From Aliiglaciecola lipolytica E3 (lineage in GTDB: Bacteria > Pseudomonadota > Gammaproteobacteria > Enterobacterales > Alteromonadaceae): a stretch of 64,000 nt of DNA. This document shows positions 27,306 through 35,388 of this stretch, one piece after another; the first letter of the stretch is position 1; each line of letters opens with the position of its first letter. The notes beneath the pieces are model-generated. The model saw only the letters and a list, made by a program, of their open reading frames with translations. It made no database searches and was not told the DNA's origin. Location of the stretch: the NCBI RefSeq assembly GCF_000314975.1, contig NZ_BAEN01000041.1, forward strand, positions 1 to 64,000, in the 5' to 3' direction. A program made the translations under genes and the position numbers.

Positions 27306-27914
27306 TTAGTCTTCACGGGTTAAGTGTTTAATTATATCTTTATGTTGCGGGAACGTGTTAATTAGTTCTTCGCGCACGGCTAATTGCATGTCTTCATACT
27401 CAAAGCCTGGAGCAACGGCTTCGCCAATTAATCCATAGCCATTTGCTTGGTTTGTCTCAATAGTTGAGGCTTTCCAAACACCCCCTTCGACAACGAATTG
27501 AAATTCATGGCCAGACAATACATCCGATCCTAATGTTTTTGTTTCAAGCCTGCCATCAGGGTATATGAGATAGTAGGTTATTGGATCGCCACCATGAAAG
27601 TAGTGCATGATGTCAGACGTGTTTCGGTGGAAATGACCGATTGGACTTTGGGCAGTAAGCAAATAATAAATCGAGGTTAATGTAACCCTTGGTCCCTTTG
27701 CGGTATGGATAACGGGGTCTGCATTGGCTTTAAACGTTTGTTTGAAATACCCACCTTCAACATGAGGTTCTAATCCTAACTTGTCGACTAACTGAGTTAC
27801 TGAGGGGGATTGTGTTGATTGCATCGATTTCAATTCCACTTGATGTTGTGTAGAGCATGCATTTAAACATAAGATTAAGAGACACGACGAAATTAGAGTG
27901 CTGTTTTTATTCAT
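27306..27914 (-). CDS. Cupin-fold DUF985 lipoprotein
   Basis: A 202-residue protein with a lipoprotein signal ('STLISSCLLILCLNACSTQ', lipobox LNAC, Cys about 20) followed by a Cupin_5 (DUF985) domain: 'LVDKLGLEPHVEGGYFKQTFKA', 'TSIYYLLTAQSPIGHFHRNTSDIMHYFHGGDPI', 'VVEGGVWKAS', 'LIGEAVAPGFEYEDMQLA'. The His pair in 'GHFHRN' may bind metal. DUF985 proteins are mostly soluble and cytoplasmic, so the lipobox is unusual and puts this copy in the envelope. It faces adenine deaminase and has no clear role in purine breakdown. Confidence 0.85.
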   Translation of the reverse strand: MNKNSTLISSCLLILCLNACSTQHQVELKSMQSTQSPSVTQLVDKLGLEPHVEGGYFKQTFKANADPVIHTAKGPRVTLTSIYYLLTAQSPIGHFHRNTSDIMHYFHGGDPITYYLIYPDGRLETKTLGSDVLSGHEFQFVVEGGVWKASTIETNQANGYGLIGEAVAPGFEYEDMQLAVREELINTFPQHKDIIKHLTRED

Positions 27915-28009
27915 TGAAATACAAGTCGTTAATATATTTTAGATTGACTCTATCATACCAATAAAGGTCAATAAGTGAATGCCACCAAATCAATTAAGTA
28001 GGGATTTAA

Positions 28010-28093
28010 ATGTCTGATTTTGCTACTACACCAAAACCTCCATACTACGCAGTTATATTTACTTCATTACGTACAGACATTGATGATGATTAC
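28010..28093 (+). pseudogene. 5' fragment of a split ABM-domain monooxygenase gene
   Basis: From the ATG at 28010 the frame encodes 'MSDFATTPKPPYYAVIF' and continues to 'RTDIDDDY' at 28093. This is the N-terminal strand and first turn of a small antibiotic-biosynthesis-monooxygenase (ABM) domain protein. The frame then runs into the left inverted repeat of the large element and stops at 28114. The missing remainder is at 47155-47393. Joining the two at the duplicated target gives an in-frame protein of about 105 residues, so the gene was one and was cut by the insertion. Confidence 0.85.
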
Positions 28094-28129
28094 GGGGGGC
28101 TAGCCACATCCTAGCACTTTGCCACACGA
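28094..28129 (+). repeat. Left terminal inverted repeat of the 19-kb element
   Basis: Starts GGGGGGCTAGC. It pairs with 47119-47154 (inverted). Mismatches fall at positions 5, 12, 13, 18, 21, 24, 29, 30, 33, 34 and 35 of 36. The length is close to the 38 bp typical of Tn3-family ends. Confidence 0.8.
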
Positions 28130-28203
28130 AATTTTCGAACCTCAATCTCCAAAAGCTTTCGGTTAAACAAGAACAAACATCACCAAATTCAAAATAAATT
28201 GCT

Positions 28204-29316
28204 TTGCCAAAAGTAATTGAATTTTCGCCCCAAGCGAATTCGAATAAATTTGATCCAGTTCGTTATGAGCGAGACCTAAAATATATGAAGGTAAAATATG
28301 CTCCGCGTTTACAAAACTTACTCTCATCACTCACGCGGCAACAAATTTCAAAAATTTACAGCAAAATATTTACCGCATTCAATATTAAGCCTTTTAAAAA
28401 CCTATTGAGGACAAGTTAAAGCGCTATTTGAGTCAAGAAATTCGAACGAAATTAGATCATCGCGAATTATTTGACCAAGCATTCGATTGGCTTGATCATC
28501 GAAGTATTGAGAGACCCTCGTATCGAATTTTAAGTAGAGTAATATCAGCGGTTGTGACCGCTGAAGAAAAACGAATAAAACATTTACTCAATTAGAATCT
28601 CAGTACAAAAACTCAAGAAGTTTGTCTAATTTAGTGGTTGATGAAAATTCAAAATAGGTTTTTGATGCAACCAAATACCAAGCGACTGACTTCAGGCCTT
28701 CCCAAATAAGAAAAGAAGAAAAAGCATATAATGCTCCTAAACCCGATTTATGGGAATGTCAATGCTATGGTGGACATCCTTTTATTTTCCAAGGCCAATA
28801 TTGAGTACTATGCGTCGTTGCTTACTCATTATGACAACTGGGAGCTTAAAGGAACAGACAAGCTCAATTTTTATCTTTATTGTTCGTGATTTATTTTTCG
28901 ACGGTTTAAAGATATCACCGATATATTTTTGTCAATGCGTTCGATCATCATTACCGAAAAATACATTCATCTGCAAAAGAGAAAGTGAAAAACCGCATAC
29001 TCCGCGAACGAGAAAGTATGCTGAGCTTATTGTCAAAGCCGTGGAGGCTCTAGACCTATTTGATGTTGAGTCACGTTCAGATGAAGAGCTGAGAAAAAGT
29101 TTTGAGGATTTACTTCCGATTGAGAAGCGTTCAGTCGTCGCGAAATACCTTAAATCGATTGAGGCTGAAGAAGTATACTATTGGGAGTACACTAATTCCT
29201 TTAGCACAAAAGGACTTCAATCTATTCTTATTCTCTTCAAATATATCACATTCGTTGAGCTGGGGGATTTGGAACGGAGTTCACGCTTTAAAAATCGACA
29301 GCTTGCAAAATTCTGA
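28204..29316 (+). pseudogene. Tn3-family transposase TnpA, broken N-terminal half
   Basis: No single frame is intact, but pieces in successive frames line up with the N-terminal half of Tn3-type TnpA. Around 28420-28593 one frame reads 'LFDQAFDWLDHRSIERPSY' followed by an Ile/Val-rich helix, as in the DUF4158 domain. Around 28798-29040 pieces resemble the 'YYA...L..Y.......L....L...CF...R.....D' region. Then 29025-29290 reads 'VEALDLFDVESRSDEELR' and 'LLPIEKRSVVAKYL...YYWEY', which fits the next conserved region. At least three frameshifts and one in-frame stop (28591-28593) are present. The catalytic C-terminal half is missing. The assignment is by eye. Confidence 0.65.
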
Positions 29317-29390
29317 TAATGACGCGTATTTGACGTAAACGCTGCTAATAATTGGAATAATGCAAAACTAACCCATGCAAAGCAAAAGGC

Positions 29391-29642
29391 ATGGAAATTT
29401 CAACGCGGAGTTTATCAAACGTACTTAACAAACATTTCAATCAAAATTTTTATGACTTTGAAAATCATTACCGCATTATTGACGCTAAAGCACAGCTTTG
29501 CGCTCAGGCTAGCAAGGATAAAAGCATCAAAAGGATATTTGAAAGCGCGTGGTTAGATAGCAAGGCAGCGTTTAACACATTGTTTAAAAAGACTACCGGT
29601 CAAACGCCAAGTGAGTTTCGCGCACAATTGCAAGCGGCTTGA
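29391..29642 (+). pseudogene. AraC-family regulator, C-terminal HTH fragment
   Basis: The frame encodes about 83 residues of an AraC-type double helix-turn-helix: 'STRSLSNVLNKHFNQNFYDF', 'NHYRIIDAKAQL' and, after a gap, 'AFNTLFKKTTGQTPSEFR', the standard C-terminal signature. The N-terminal sensing part and the first HTH helix are missing, and the sequence before it belongs to other debris. The conserved 'IAF/ESGF' helix has changed to 'IFESAWLDS'. It may still be translated from the ATG at 29391, but it looks like a truncated remnant. Confidence 0.7.
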
Positions 29643-29689
29643 TAAAAACAGAACTATTACAAAACAGTGTTCCGTATGAAATAATTAAT

Positions 29690-29727
29690 CTAACAATAGA
29701 TTACAATTTGCAAACATATTTTTTTTA
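29690..29727 (+). repeat. 38-bp promoter-region repeat, copy A
   Basis: This stretch, 46 bp before the DUF4156 lipoprotein start, is identical at 36 of 38 bases to 39231-39268, which lies before the LytTR gene in the same orientation. Both hold TTACAATTTGCAAACATA. It is a shared regulatory region or a duplicated promoter. Confidence 0.8.
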
Positions 29728-29772
29728 CCAATACGTGTACCTTGCTCCAGTGTCTTTTGGGAGAACTTAAAA

Positions 29773-30138
29773 ATGAAACATTTAATGATTATTGGTGCAG
29801 TGTGTGTGATGGCTGCTTGTGCGTCTAAACCCTTAGATCCTAAAGCTAGATTAGTTAGATTGACCACGGTAGAGCCGGGAAGCGAATGTCAGTTTTTAGG
29901 TGATATTACAGGTAATCAAGGTGATTTTTTGACCGGTGAATTTACCTCTAATGAGGATTTAGAAACAGGTGCCAGAAACGATCTAAAGAATCAAGCGCAT
30001 AATATGGGCGGAAATGTTGTGTTTATACTGACACAACGAGCGGGTCAAACCGGTAGTTTCCATCAAGAATTTGGTGGCTCATCAGTACAAACGAATGTCA
30101 CCTTAAGCGGCAATGTTTATTTTTGTCCAACCAATTAA
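29773..30138 (+). CDS. DUF4156 outer-membrane lipoprotein
   Basis: A 121-residue lipoprotein: signal 'MKHLMIIGAVCVMAACASK' with lipobox MAAC (Cys16), then a DUF4156 domain ('VEPGSECQFLGDITGNQGDF', 'ARNDLKNQAHNMGGNVV', 'LSGNVYFC'). The two remaining Cys probably form a disulfide, as in the related fold of the stress sensor RcsF. A role in envelope sensing is an inference from that likeness only. It is the first intact cargo gene of the element; the gene has its own promoter region with a 38-bp repeat shared with the LytTR gene. Confidence 0.85.
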   Translation: MKHLMIIGAVCVMAACASKPLDPKARLVRLTTVEPGSECQFLGDITGNQGDFLTGEFTSNEDLETGARNDLKNQAHNMGGNVVFILTQRAGQTGSFHQEFGGSSVQTNVTLSGNVYFCPTN

Positions 30139-30225
30139 AGTTTTAATATGCAAAGTTAAGCATAGCGTCTAGACTAGCTTGAACGTTTCTTCTAGATAAG
30201 ATAAGTTTTACGTAAGGAGTAAGGT

Positions 30226-30294
30226 TTGTTCATAAAGAAGTTACTGTTAATTGATGCCCAAAGCGACACGAGAGCAACTTGGGTTACAATGTGA
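30226..30294 (+). CDS. Possible 22-codon leader ORF before mipA-like gene
   Basis: A TTG at 30226 follows a good GGAG (30216-30219) by six bases and opens a 22-codon frame ending in ATG-TGA. The mipA-like GTG start (30291-30293) overlaps its stop, an arrangement typical of translational coupling. The peptide (LFIKKLLLIDAQSDTRATW...) matches nothing that I know. The alternative is that the strong ribosome site belongs to a mis-set start of the downstream gene, but no frame change is visible. Confidence 0.3.
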   Translation: MFIKKLLLIDAQSDTRATWVTM

Positions 30295-31181
30295 TAAAGC
30301 TTATCAATCGAAGTATCATTGTTCTTTTGTGCTTGGTCGCATTACAAACGCATCATACCGTGTTTGCGAATGACGATGATGTTGCCATCAACAATGGTGC
30401 ACAACAGGCCTCAATTGAGAATAAACCTGAATTGGATTTTACTCTCTATTTGCGAATAGATGCCCTTTTTAAAAACAAACTATTTATCGATCCTGGGCAA
30501 GAAGAATTTATAGATTTCATTGATGTTTCTTTGGGTATCGATGTTTATTATGATCGGTTTTTTATTGAAGCAAATAATCAGGCTAACCGTAGCAATCGAG
30601 GCTCATCAATCGGTTATCGATTGGTCAACGATGTACACTATCAGATTGATTTTCTTTTAGGCCAATCATATTTAGATGGCTTATCCGAAGATATGGGTAA
30701 TCTATTGAGAGATGAACCGTCTGAAGAGCTCCGAGGAATAAGGGATAGAGACGGTGAAATCAATCAGGGTTTTCGCTTTACGAGATATAGTGACAATCAG
30801 GCATGGTGGATAGACATTGCAGGTGATCCATTCAACATCACCCATGGTGGGTGGATAGTTGATGGGTACTATGCACGCGCCTACCAAATTTATAACTGGG
30901 AATTGCATGCGGGGATTGGTGCGACACTATTCACCGAAGAGGTCGTCGATTACCATGCTGGAGTGTCTCTTGAAGAAGCGACAACTAACCGGCCAGTCTA
31001 CGAAGCAGGGTTCGGGGCTCGTTTGTCGCTGGATTTATCGGCGCAATATCCCCTAAGTCAGGACTGGGTTTTTGTATCGGGATTTACCTATAAGTATTAT
31101 TCAGATGCATTCAGCGACAGTCCTCTTTACCAACGTAACCAGCACGTGCTGTTTAGTTTGGGTGTGATGTATGTTTGGTAA
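30291..31181 (+). CDS. MipA/OmpV-family outer-membrane protein
   Basis: About 296 residues with a Sec signal peptide ('SIIVLLCLVALQTHHTVFA') and a beta-barrel pattern of alternating residues ending in an aromatic C-terminal 'LGVMYVW'. The last third ('GFGARLSLDLSAQYPLSQDWVFVSGFTYKYYSDAFSDSPL') is the MipA/OmpV signature. The start could be the GTG at 30291 or the TTG at 30279; neither has a strong ribosome site of its own. It overlaps the DUF3019 gene by 11 bp and is followed by a response regulator and a histidine kinase. MipA/OmpV proteins are often carried next to two-component systems; the ligand is unknown. Confidence 0.8.
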   Translation: MIKLINRSIIVLLCLVALQTHHTVFANDDDVAINNGAQQASIENKPELDFTLYLRIDALFKNKLFIDPGQEEFIDFIDVSLGIDVYYDRFFIEANNQANRSNRGSSIGYRLVNDVHYQIDFLLGQSYLDGLSEDMGNLLRDEPSEELRGIRDRDGEINQGFRFTRYSDNQAWWIDIAGDPFNITHGGWIVDGYYARAYQIYNWELHAGIGATLFTEEVVDYHAGVSLEEATTNRPVYEAGFGARLSLDLSAQYPLSQDWVFVSGFTYKYYSDAFSDSPLYQRNQHVLFSLGVMYVW

Positions 31182-31575
31182 AGGTAGACATCTTTATCAT
31201 TGCGTACTGATACTTTCAGTGCTTTTTTCCGTGTTACCCGTTGCTGCCGACACTCCACATTATGGTCACTTTGAACTTAAGCCAACCAGTTGCGTTGTTA
31301 TTGCAAAAGGTAAAGATTGCTACGGTGACCTAGTTCTTTCTTGGACGTTACAAATCCCGAGAAATGTTTGTCTTTATCAAGAAAATAAGGATCGCCCCAT
31401 TTTTTGCTGGTCAAAACGCGAAACGGGCGATTTTAGTGGTTCATTTGTGTTATCGAAGACCAGTAGTTATTTATTGCTCGATGTAGAGAGCAAAGAAGTG
31501 TTGTTCACTGATTCAATTGTAGTGACATGGGTCTATAAAGAATCACAAAAAAGACGCCGCTGGCGTTTGTTTTAA
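31171..31575 (+). CDS. DUF3019 family periplasmic protein
   Basis: A 134-residue protein with an N-terminal signal peptide ending around 'VLPVAADT' and a small domain with four Cys: 'LKPTSCVVIAKGKDCYGDLVLSWTL', 'NVCLYQ', 'IFCWSK'. This is the DUF3019 pattern. These genes are typically found between a MipA/OmpV gene and an OmpR-type two-component system, exactly as here, so it may be a periplasmic partner of the sensor or the barrel. It ends 26 bp before the response regulator. Confidence 0.82.
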   Translation: MFGKGRHLYHCVLILSVLFSVLPVAADTPHYGHFELKPTSCVVIAKGKDCYGDLVLSWTLQIPRNVCLYQENKDRPIFCWSKRETGDFSGSFVLSKTSSYLLLDVESKEVLFTDSIVVTWVYKESQKRRRWRLF

Positions 31576-31601
31576 ACTCAGCCAAATAGCAGGAGCAACA
31601 C

Positions 31602-32300
31602 ATGTCTAGTTACGCCAATGTTTTGTTAGTGGAAGATGATGTTGCACTTGCACAGTGGGTAAAGGATTTTTTGCAAAATGAAGGCTTTGCAGTTACTCAT
31701 CTTGTCGATGGGTTGGCAGTACAAGACACACTTGATGACGCTAATTTTGACATAATACTTCTAGACTTAATGTTGCCAGGACTTAATGGGATTGATGTTT
31801 GTAAACGTGTCAGAGAATCTAGTCAAATTCCTATCATTATGTTGACAGCTAGAGCTGATGAAATAGATGAAATTATTGGCTTGGAAGTAGGGGCAAATGA
31901 CTACATCACAAAACCGGTGAAACCCCGAGTTCTATTAGCTCGGATCAAGTCTGCATTGCGAAATGTAACAATTGTTGAGAGCTCTGATAGAAATGCACTT
32001 ACTTTTGGTGGTTTGGAGATAAACAAAGCGTCAAAAAGGGTCGTTTTAAATGGCAAGAGTATAGACTTAACGACTGGATTATTCGACTTCCTTTGTTTAC
32101 TAGCTGAGAACGCCGGGACCGTAGTAAGTCGAGAACAGGTGTTTCAAGAGTTGAAGTCTCGAGAGTACGATGGATTAGATCGACGCTTCGACGTGATGGT
32201 ATCAAATTTGCGGAAATTATTCGGTGATAACATCGAAGATAATGAACGCATTAAAACCGTTTGGGGAAAGGGGTATTTGTTTGTACCTGATGCATGGTAA
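31602..32300 (+). CDS. OmpR/PhoB-family response regulator
   Basis: A 232-residue protein: an N-terminal receiver ('VLLVEDDVALAQWVKDFL', phospho-acceptor Asp in 'FDIILLDLMLPG', 'IIMLTARADEIDEIIGLEVGANDYITKPVKPRVLLARI') and a C-terminal winged helix of OmpR/PhoB type ('LTTGLFDFLCLLAENAGTVVSREQVFQEL', 'RRFDVMVSNLRKLFGD', 'IKTVWGKGYLFVP'). It is followed after 36 bp by its kinase. Direct repeats of CTTACAATT with 11-bp spacing just beyond the kinase (33745-33775) have the form that such regulators bind. Confidence 0.95.
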   Translation: MSSYANVLLVEDDVALAQWVKDFLQNEGFAVTHLVDGLAVQDTLDDANFDIILLDLMLPGLNGIDVCKRVRESSQIPIIMLTARADEIDEIIGLEVGANDYITKPVKPRVLLARIKSALRNVTIVESSDRNALTFGGLEINKASKRVVLNGKSIDLTTGLFDFLCLLAENAGTVVSREQVFQELKSREYDGLDRRFDVMVSNLRKLFGDNIEDNERIKTVWGKGYLFVPDAW

Positions 32301-32336
32301 TGCACGAGTATTGGCACGTACCGTGCAATTTAAATC

Positions 32337-33701
32337 ATGAATAAACTCATCATCCACATTGTTCTCACGGTTACGTTGTCATTGTTCGGTTTTGGTTGGC
32401 TTATCGATGAGTTTGTCTACCATTCAACGAGCCAGAATAATGAACAAAACAGTTCCGAAAACGTACTTTTAGATGGATTCATCAATCACCTTAACGAAGT
32501 GCCAAATGAGCAACTAAAGTCGACTGTAGCCAAATTAAGCCAGCAATTTGATGCTGACCTAGTGTTAGTTAGTATTGATGATTTTGCATTCGATGACGAT
32601 ATATTCACAGAACTCGCAACCACTGGCATTCAGCTGGCATCAGAGAATGAGTTTTTTCTACTAAAGCGACTAACAAATCACTCAGATTACTTACTCAAAC
32701 TTACTGTGAACAATAGCGTAGAGCAGGGTCGACAGTTAGAACTATTTTTAACGTTATTTCTTTATTTTGGCGTTAGTATAGCTGTAGTTTTGTGGATGTC
32801 CCCTTTAATCCAACGGCTTAAAAAATTAACAAACTTCGCTAATGAGTTTGGCAAAGGAAATTTAAGTGTGCGTGTTAAACCGGCAAAGTATTCACAGATA
32901 AATGTGCTTGAGAATAGCTTTAATAAAATGGCCTCTCAAATTGAGCATCTGATCGAAGAAAACCGGTTGCTTGCCAATAGTCTGTCACACGATTTAAGAA
33001 CGCCAGTTGCTTGCTTCAGGTTTGCGTTAGACGCAAGCATCAGTGAACCTGACATTGATAAAAAGAACGGCTACTTGCGACGCTTGGAGCAAGATGTTGA
33101 TAACATCGAAGGGATGCTCAACGCTTTTCTGGATTACGCCAGTATGGAAAGAAAAGGAATGCATTTAGATTATCGTGCTACGGATGTTCACGATTTTCTT
33201 GAAGCTATCGTCAATGATTTAAAACCAATAGCAAAAGATAAAGGAATCAACCTACAGTTCAATTCAGTCATTTCTGATAGATATTCCACATTTGATAATT
33301 CGTGGATGTATCGCGTGTACATAAACTTAATTACCAATGCGATTTCGTACGCTAAAAGTGATGTCACTGTAAATTTATTCAATAGAGCTGAACAATCGTC
33401 GGCTAAGATCAAAATCATTTGCGTAATTTGCGATGATGGGCCAGGTATCCCTGAACAAGACTTAAATAAAGTCTTTCAAGCCTTTGTGCGGCTTGATTCG
33501 AGTAGAAAAAGAAACGGTGAAAACTTCGGGTTGGGGTTGGCGATAGTGCAACGCGTTGTTGATTGGCATGGCTTTCAAATTGCCTTCCTTTCCAAGGATG
33601 ATCTCAAATTTGAGTTACGCGAGGTTGCGCAACACTGTGAACTTGAGCGTTTGGGCGCAGTCGTTAAGTTAACCATGCCCGTGGACGCCAATCTAAATTA
33701 A
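32337..33701 (+). CDS. Sensor histidine kinase (EnvZ/RstB type)
   Basis: A 454-residue membrane sensor. One N-terminal helix (about residues 5-25), a periplasmic domain of about 110 residues, a second helix ('LFLTLFLYFGVSIAVVLWMSPLI'), a HAMP linker, the H-box 'SLSHDLRTPVACFRFALD', and an ATPase domain with N-box 'NLITNAISYAK', G1 'DDGPGIPEQD' and G2 'FGLGLAIVQRV'. All catalytic motifs are intact. It pairs with the response regulator in front of it; the unit mipA-DUF3019-regulator-kinase suggests sensing of an envelope signal. Confidence 0.94.
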   Translation: MNKLIIHIVLTVTLSLFGFGWLIDEFVYHSTSQNNEQNSSENVLLDGFINHLNEVPNEQLKSTVAKLSQQFDADLVLVSIDDFAFDDDIFTELATTGIQLASENEFFLLKRLTNHSDYLLKLTVNNSVEQGRQLELFLTLFLYFGVSIAVVLWMSPLIQRLKKLTNFANEFGKGNLSVRVKPAKYSQINVLENSFNKMASQIEHLIEENRLLANSLSHDLRTPVACFRFALDASISEPDIDKKNGYLRRLEQDVDNIEGMLNAFLDYASMERKGMHLDYRATDVHDFLEAIVNDLKPIAKDKGINLQFNSVISDRYSTFDNSWMYRVYINLITNAISYAKSDVTVNLFNRAEQSSAKIKIICVICDDGPGIPEQDLNKVFQAFVRLDSSRKRNGENFGLGLAIVQRVVDWHGFQIAFLSKDDLKFELREVAQHCELERLGAVVKLTMPVDANLN

Positions 33702-33744
33702 TTTCATCGTCTAAATGTGTGAGTATTGGCGATATATAGCAAAC

Positions 33745-33775
33745 CTTACAATTAGCTTACAATTTCCCTACAGTT
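33745..33775 (+). promoter_or_regulatory. Three 9-bp direct repeats at 11-bp spacing (candidate response-regulator site)
   Basis: CTTACAATT at 33745, CTTACAATT at 33756 and CCTACAGTT (7 of 9) at 33767 follow each other at exactly one helical turn. Tandem direct repeats with 11-bp period are the normal binding form of OmpR/PhoB-family dimers. It lies about 67 bp before the likely start of the serine hydrolase gene and just after the two-component genes. Confidence 0.6.
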
Positions 33776-33841
33776 CCAAACAGGATTAGTTAAACCCCAA
33801 AGATATACTTGCTAAACTTTAATAGTTTACGGGTATGTCAA

Positions 33842-35311
33842 ATGTACAAGTTAATAGGAACAATATTTCTCACCGCTATTCTTACAGCGTGTGGAGGCTC
33901 AAACTCAAACGAGCCTTCTCCAAATCCCAATCCATCACCTGATCAATTCGCGCAATTGAGATCGACTATTGAGCAGGGGTTATCTAACAATAATACTGCG
34001 GCAATTTCGATTGCAATATACAAAGGAGGTGATGTGGTATTTGCCGAAGCGATTGGAGAAAAAGTTAAAGGTTCTGGTGAACCTGTAACCACAGATACAC
34101 TATTTCAATTGGGCTCTACTACTAAGATGTTCACAGCTGTTTCAACACTGCAGTTAATAGAGCTGGGCAGTATCGCGCTGGATGACAAATTAGTTAGTGT
34201 TTTGCCACAAATTCAATACACTAGCAATCAAACGCTAGATTGGCAAGGTATTGAAATACAACATCTTTTGACGCATCAGTCGGGTTTGCGTGATTCAGGT
34301 TTGCAATCTAATGAAGAACTACAAACCTACATGAAAGCAGTATATCCGCAGCAGTCTGGTTTAATGAACCCACCTGGCCAATTTCACAACTATAGCAACC
34401 CAAACTGGTCATATCTTGGGGCGATAATAGAAGAACTGTCAGGACTAGGTTTTGACGAGTACATTAAAATGAATGTTTTTGATGATTTAGGTATGACTAG
34501 AAGCGCTGTTGGACGTTCAGGTGCAGAGGTTGATGGAAATTATGCGCTCGGCTATCAGGCTTTAGATCCAAGCGAAGATGGTACGTTTGTCACTGATATT
34601 AACCAAATACCTGAGACAATTGCTGGCCACCCTGCGGGTACCGAAACCTGGTCAACGCCTACAGAGCAGCTCAAGATGGCAGAGTTCTTGTTAAACGGTA
34701 ACGAGAGTATCTTAGATAGTTCATTAAGGGAGCAATTAACAACTGCCCATGTCAGCGAGGACCTTGGTGGTTTACCAATGAATTATGGTTACGGTATTTA
34801 TGTTGATGAAGGCTTTCAAAACGATGGTGCATGGTACCCAGTAAGAAATTGGAACCATGGCGGAAATACTCTCTCATACACCAGCGTTTTTTATGTCTTT
34901 CCTGACAGTGATATCGCAATTTCAATTATGAGCAGCGGAGCTTTTAACGATTTAGCGCCAACCCTTTTAGCAGCGCTTGATGCAGTGAGCACACTGCCGG
35001 CACCCGAGGCGTTACCACTTATACCGAACGACCCAACTAAATATGTTAAGCACGAGGGCATTTATACAACCGAGAACTTCACGTTTATTATCGAAGCAGA
35101 AGGAAACAATTTAACTATAGCTATCCCTGAGCTAGATTCTATGCCCGAACCTATTCCTTATGAAAGAGAGCTTCAGCACTTTGGTGATGATACGTTCTTT
35201 GCAGAAATAGGTGGAGAGGTATCTTACTTAACCTTTATACCAATCGAAACGGATGGAGAATCTGTGTATATAAGGAATAGAGAGCTTGTTGCGATTAAAG
35301 ACGGTTACTAG
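33842..35311 (+). CDS. Serine hydrolase lipoprotein, class C beta-lactamase family
   Basis: About 490 residues. Starting at the ATG at 33842 gives a clean lipoprotein signal ('MYKLIGTIFLTAILTACGGS', lipobox LTAC, Cys17); the frame extends upstream to a TTG at 33809 but that adds a non-signal tail. The beta-lactamase/DD-peptidase fold is shown by S-x-x-K in 'QLGSTTKMFTAV' (Ser92, Lys95), Y-x-N in 'HNYSNPNWSY', and 'NWNHGGNTLSY' in place of the KTG motif. A C-terminal extra domain follows. Such proteins are often esterases or peptidases; real beta-lactam resistance should not be assumed. A candidate regulator site lies upstream. Confidence 0.87.
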   Translation: MYKLIGTIFLTAILTACGGSNSNEPSPNPNPSPDQFAQLRSTIEQGLSNNNTAAISIAIYKGGDVVFAEAIGEKVKGSGEPVTTDTLFQLGSTTKMFTAVSTLQLIELGSIALDDKLVSVLPQIQYTSNQTLDWQGIEIQHLLTHQSGLRDSGLQSNEELQTYMKAVYPQQSGLMNPPGQFHNYSNPNWSYLGAIIEELSGLGFDEYIKMNVFDDLGMTRSAVGRSGAEVDGNYALGYQALDPSEDGTFVTDINQIPETIAGHPAGTETWSTPTEQLKMAEFLLNGNESILDSSLREQLTTAHVSEDLGGLPMNYGYGIYVDEGFQNDGAWYPVRNWNHGGNTLSYTSVFYVFPDSDIAISIMSSGAFNDLAPTLLAALDAVSTLPAPEALPLIPNDPTKYVKHEGIYTTENFTFIIEAEGNNLTIAIPELDSMPEPIPYERELQHFGDDTFFAEIGGEVSYLTFIPIETDGESVYIRNRELVAIKDGY

Positions 35312-35340
35312 ACTTAATGTAATTTAACTCAACCTTCAGT

Positions 35341-35383
35341 GAGCGGTGTCGATTATATTTTTAAGCCGATAACCGCTTTTTTA
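35341..35383 (+). terminator. Likely terminator after the serine hydrolase gene
   Basis: AGCGGT (35342-35347) pairs with ACCGCT (35372-35377), with a looser inner stem, and is followed by a run of six T at the end. It lies 30 bp after the serine hydrolase stop and directly before the next start. Confidence 0.5.
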
Positions 35384-35388
35384 GAATA

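Noticed and set aside
28750-29316. 188-residue open frame as an intact gene
   Set aside because: Its first 70 residues are not similar to the rest; the later part is a piece of TnpA in one of several frames, so it is counted in the transposase pseudogene.
33842-35311. Beta-lactam resistance gene
   Set aside because: The fold is class C-like, but the lipoprotein signal, HGG in place of KTG and the extra domain make an esterase or peptidase more likely.
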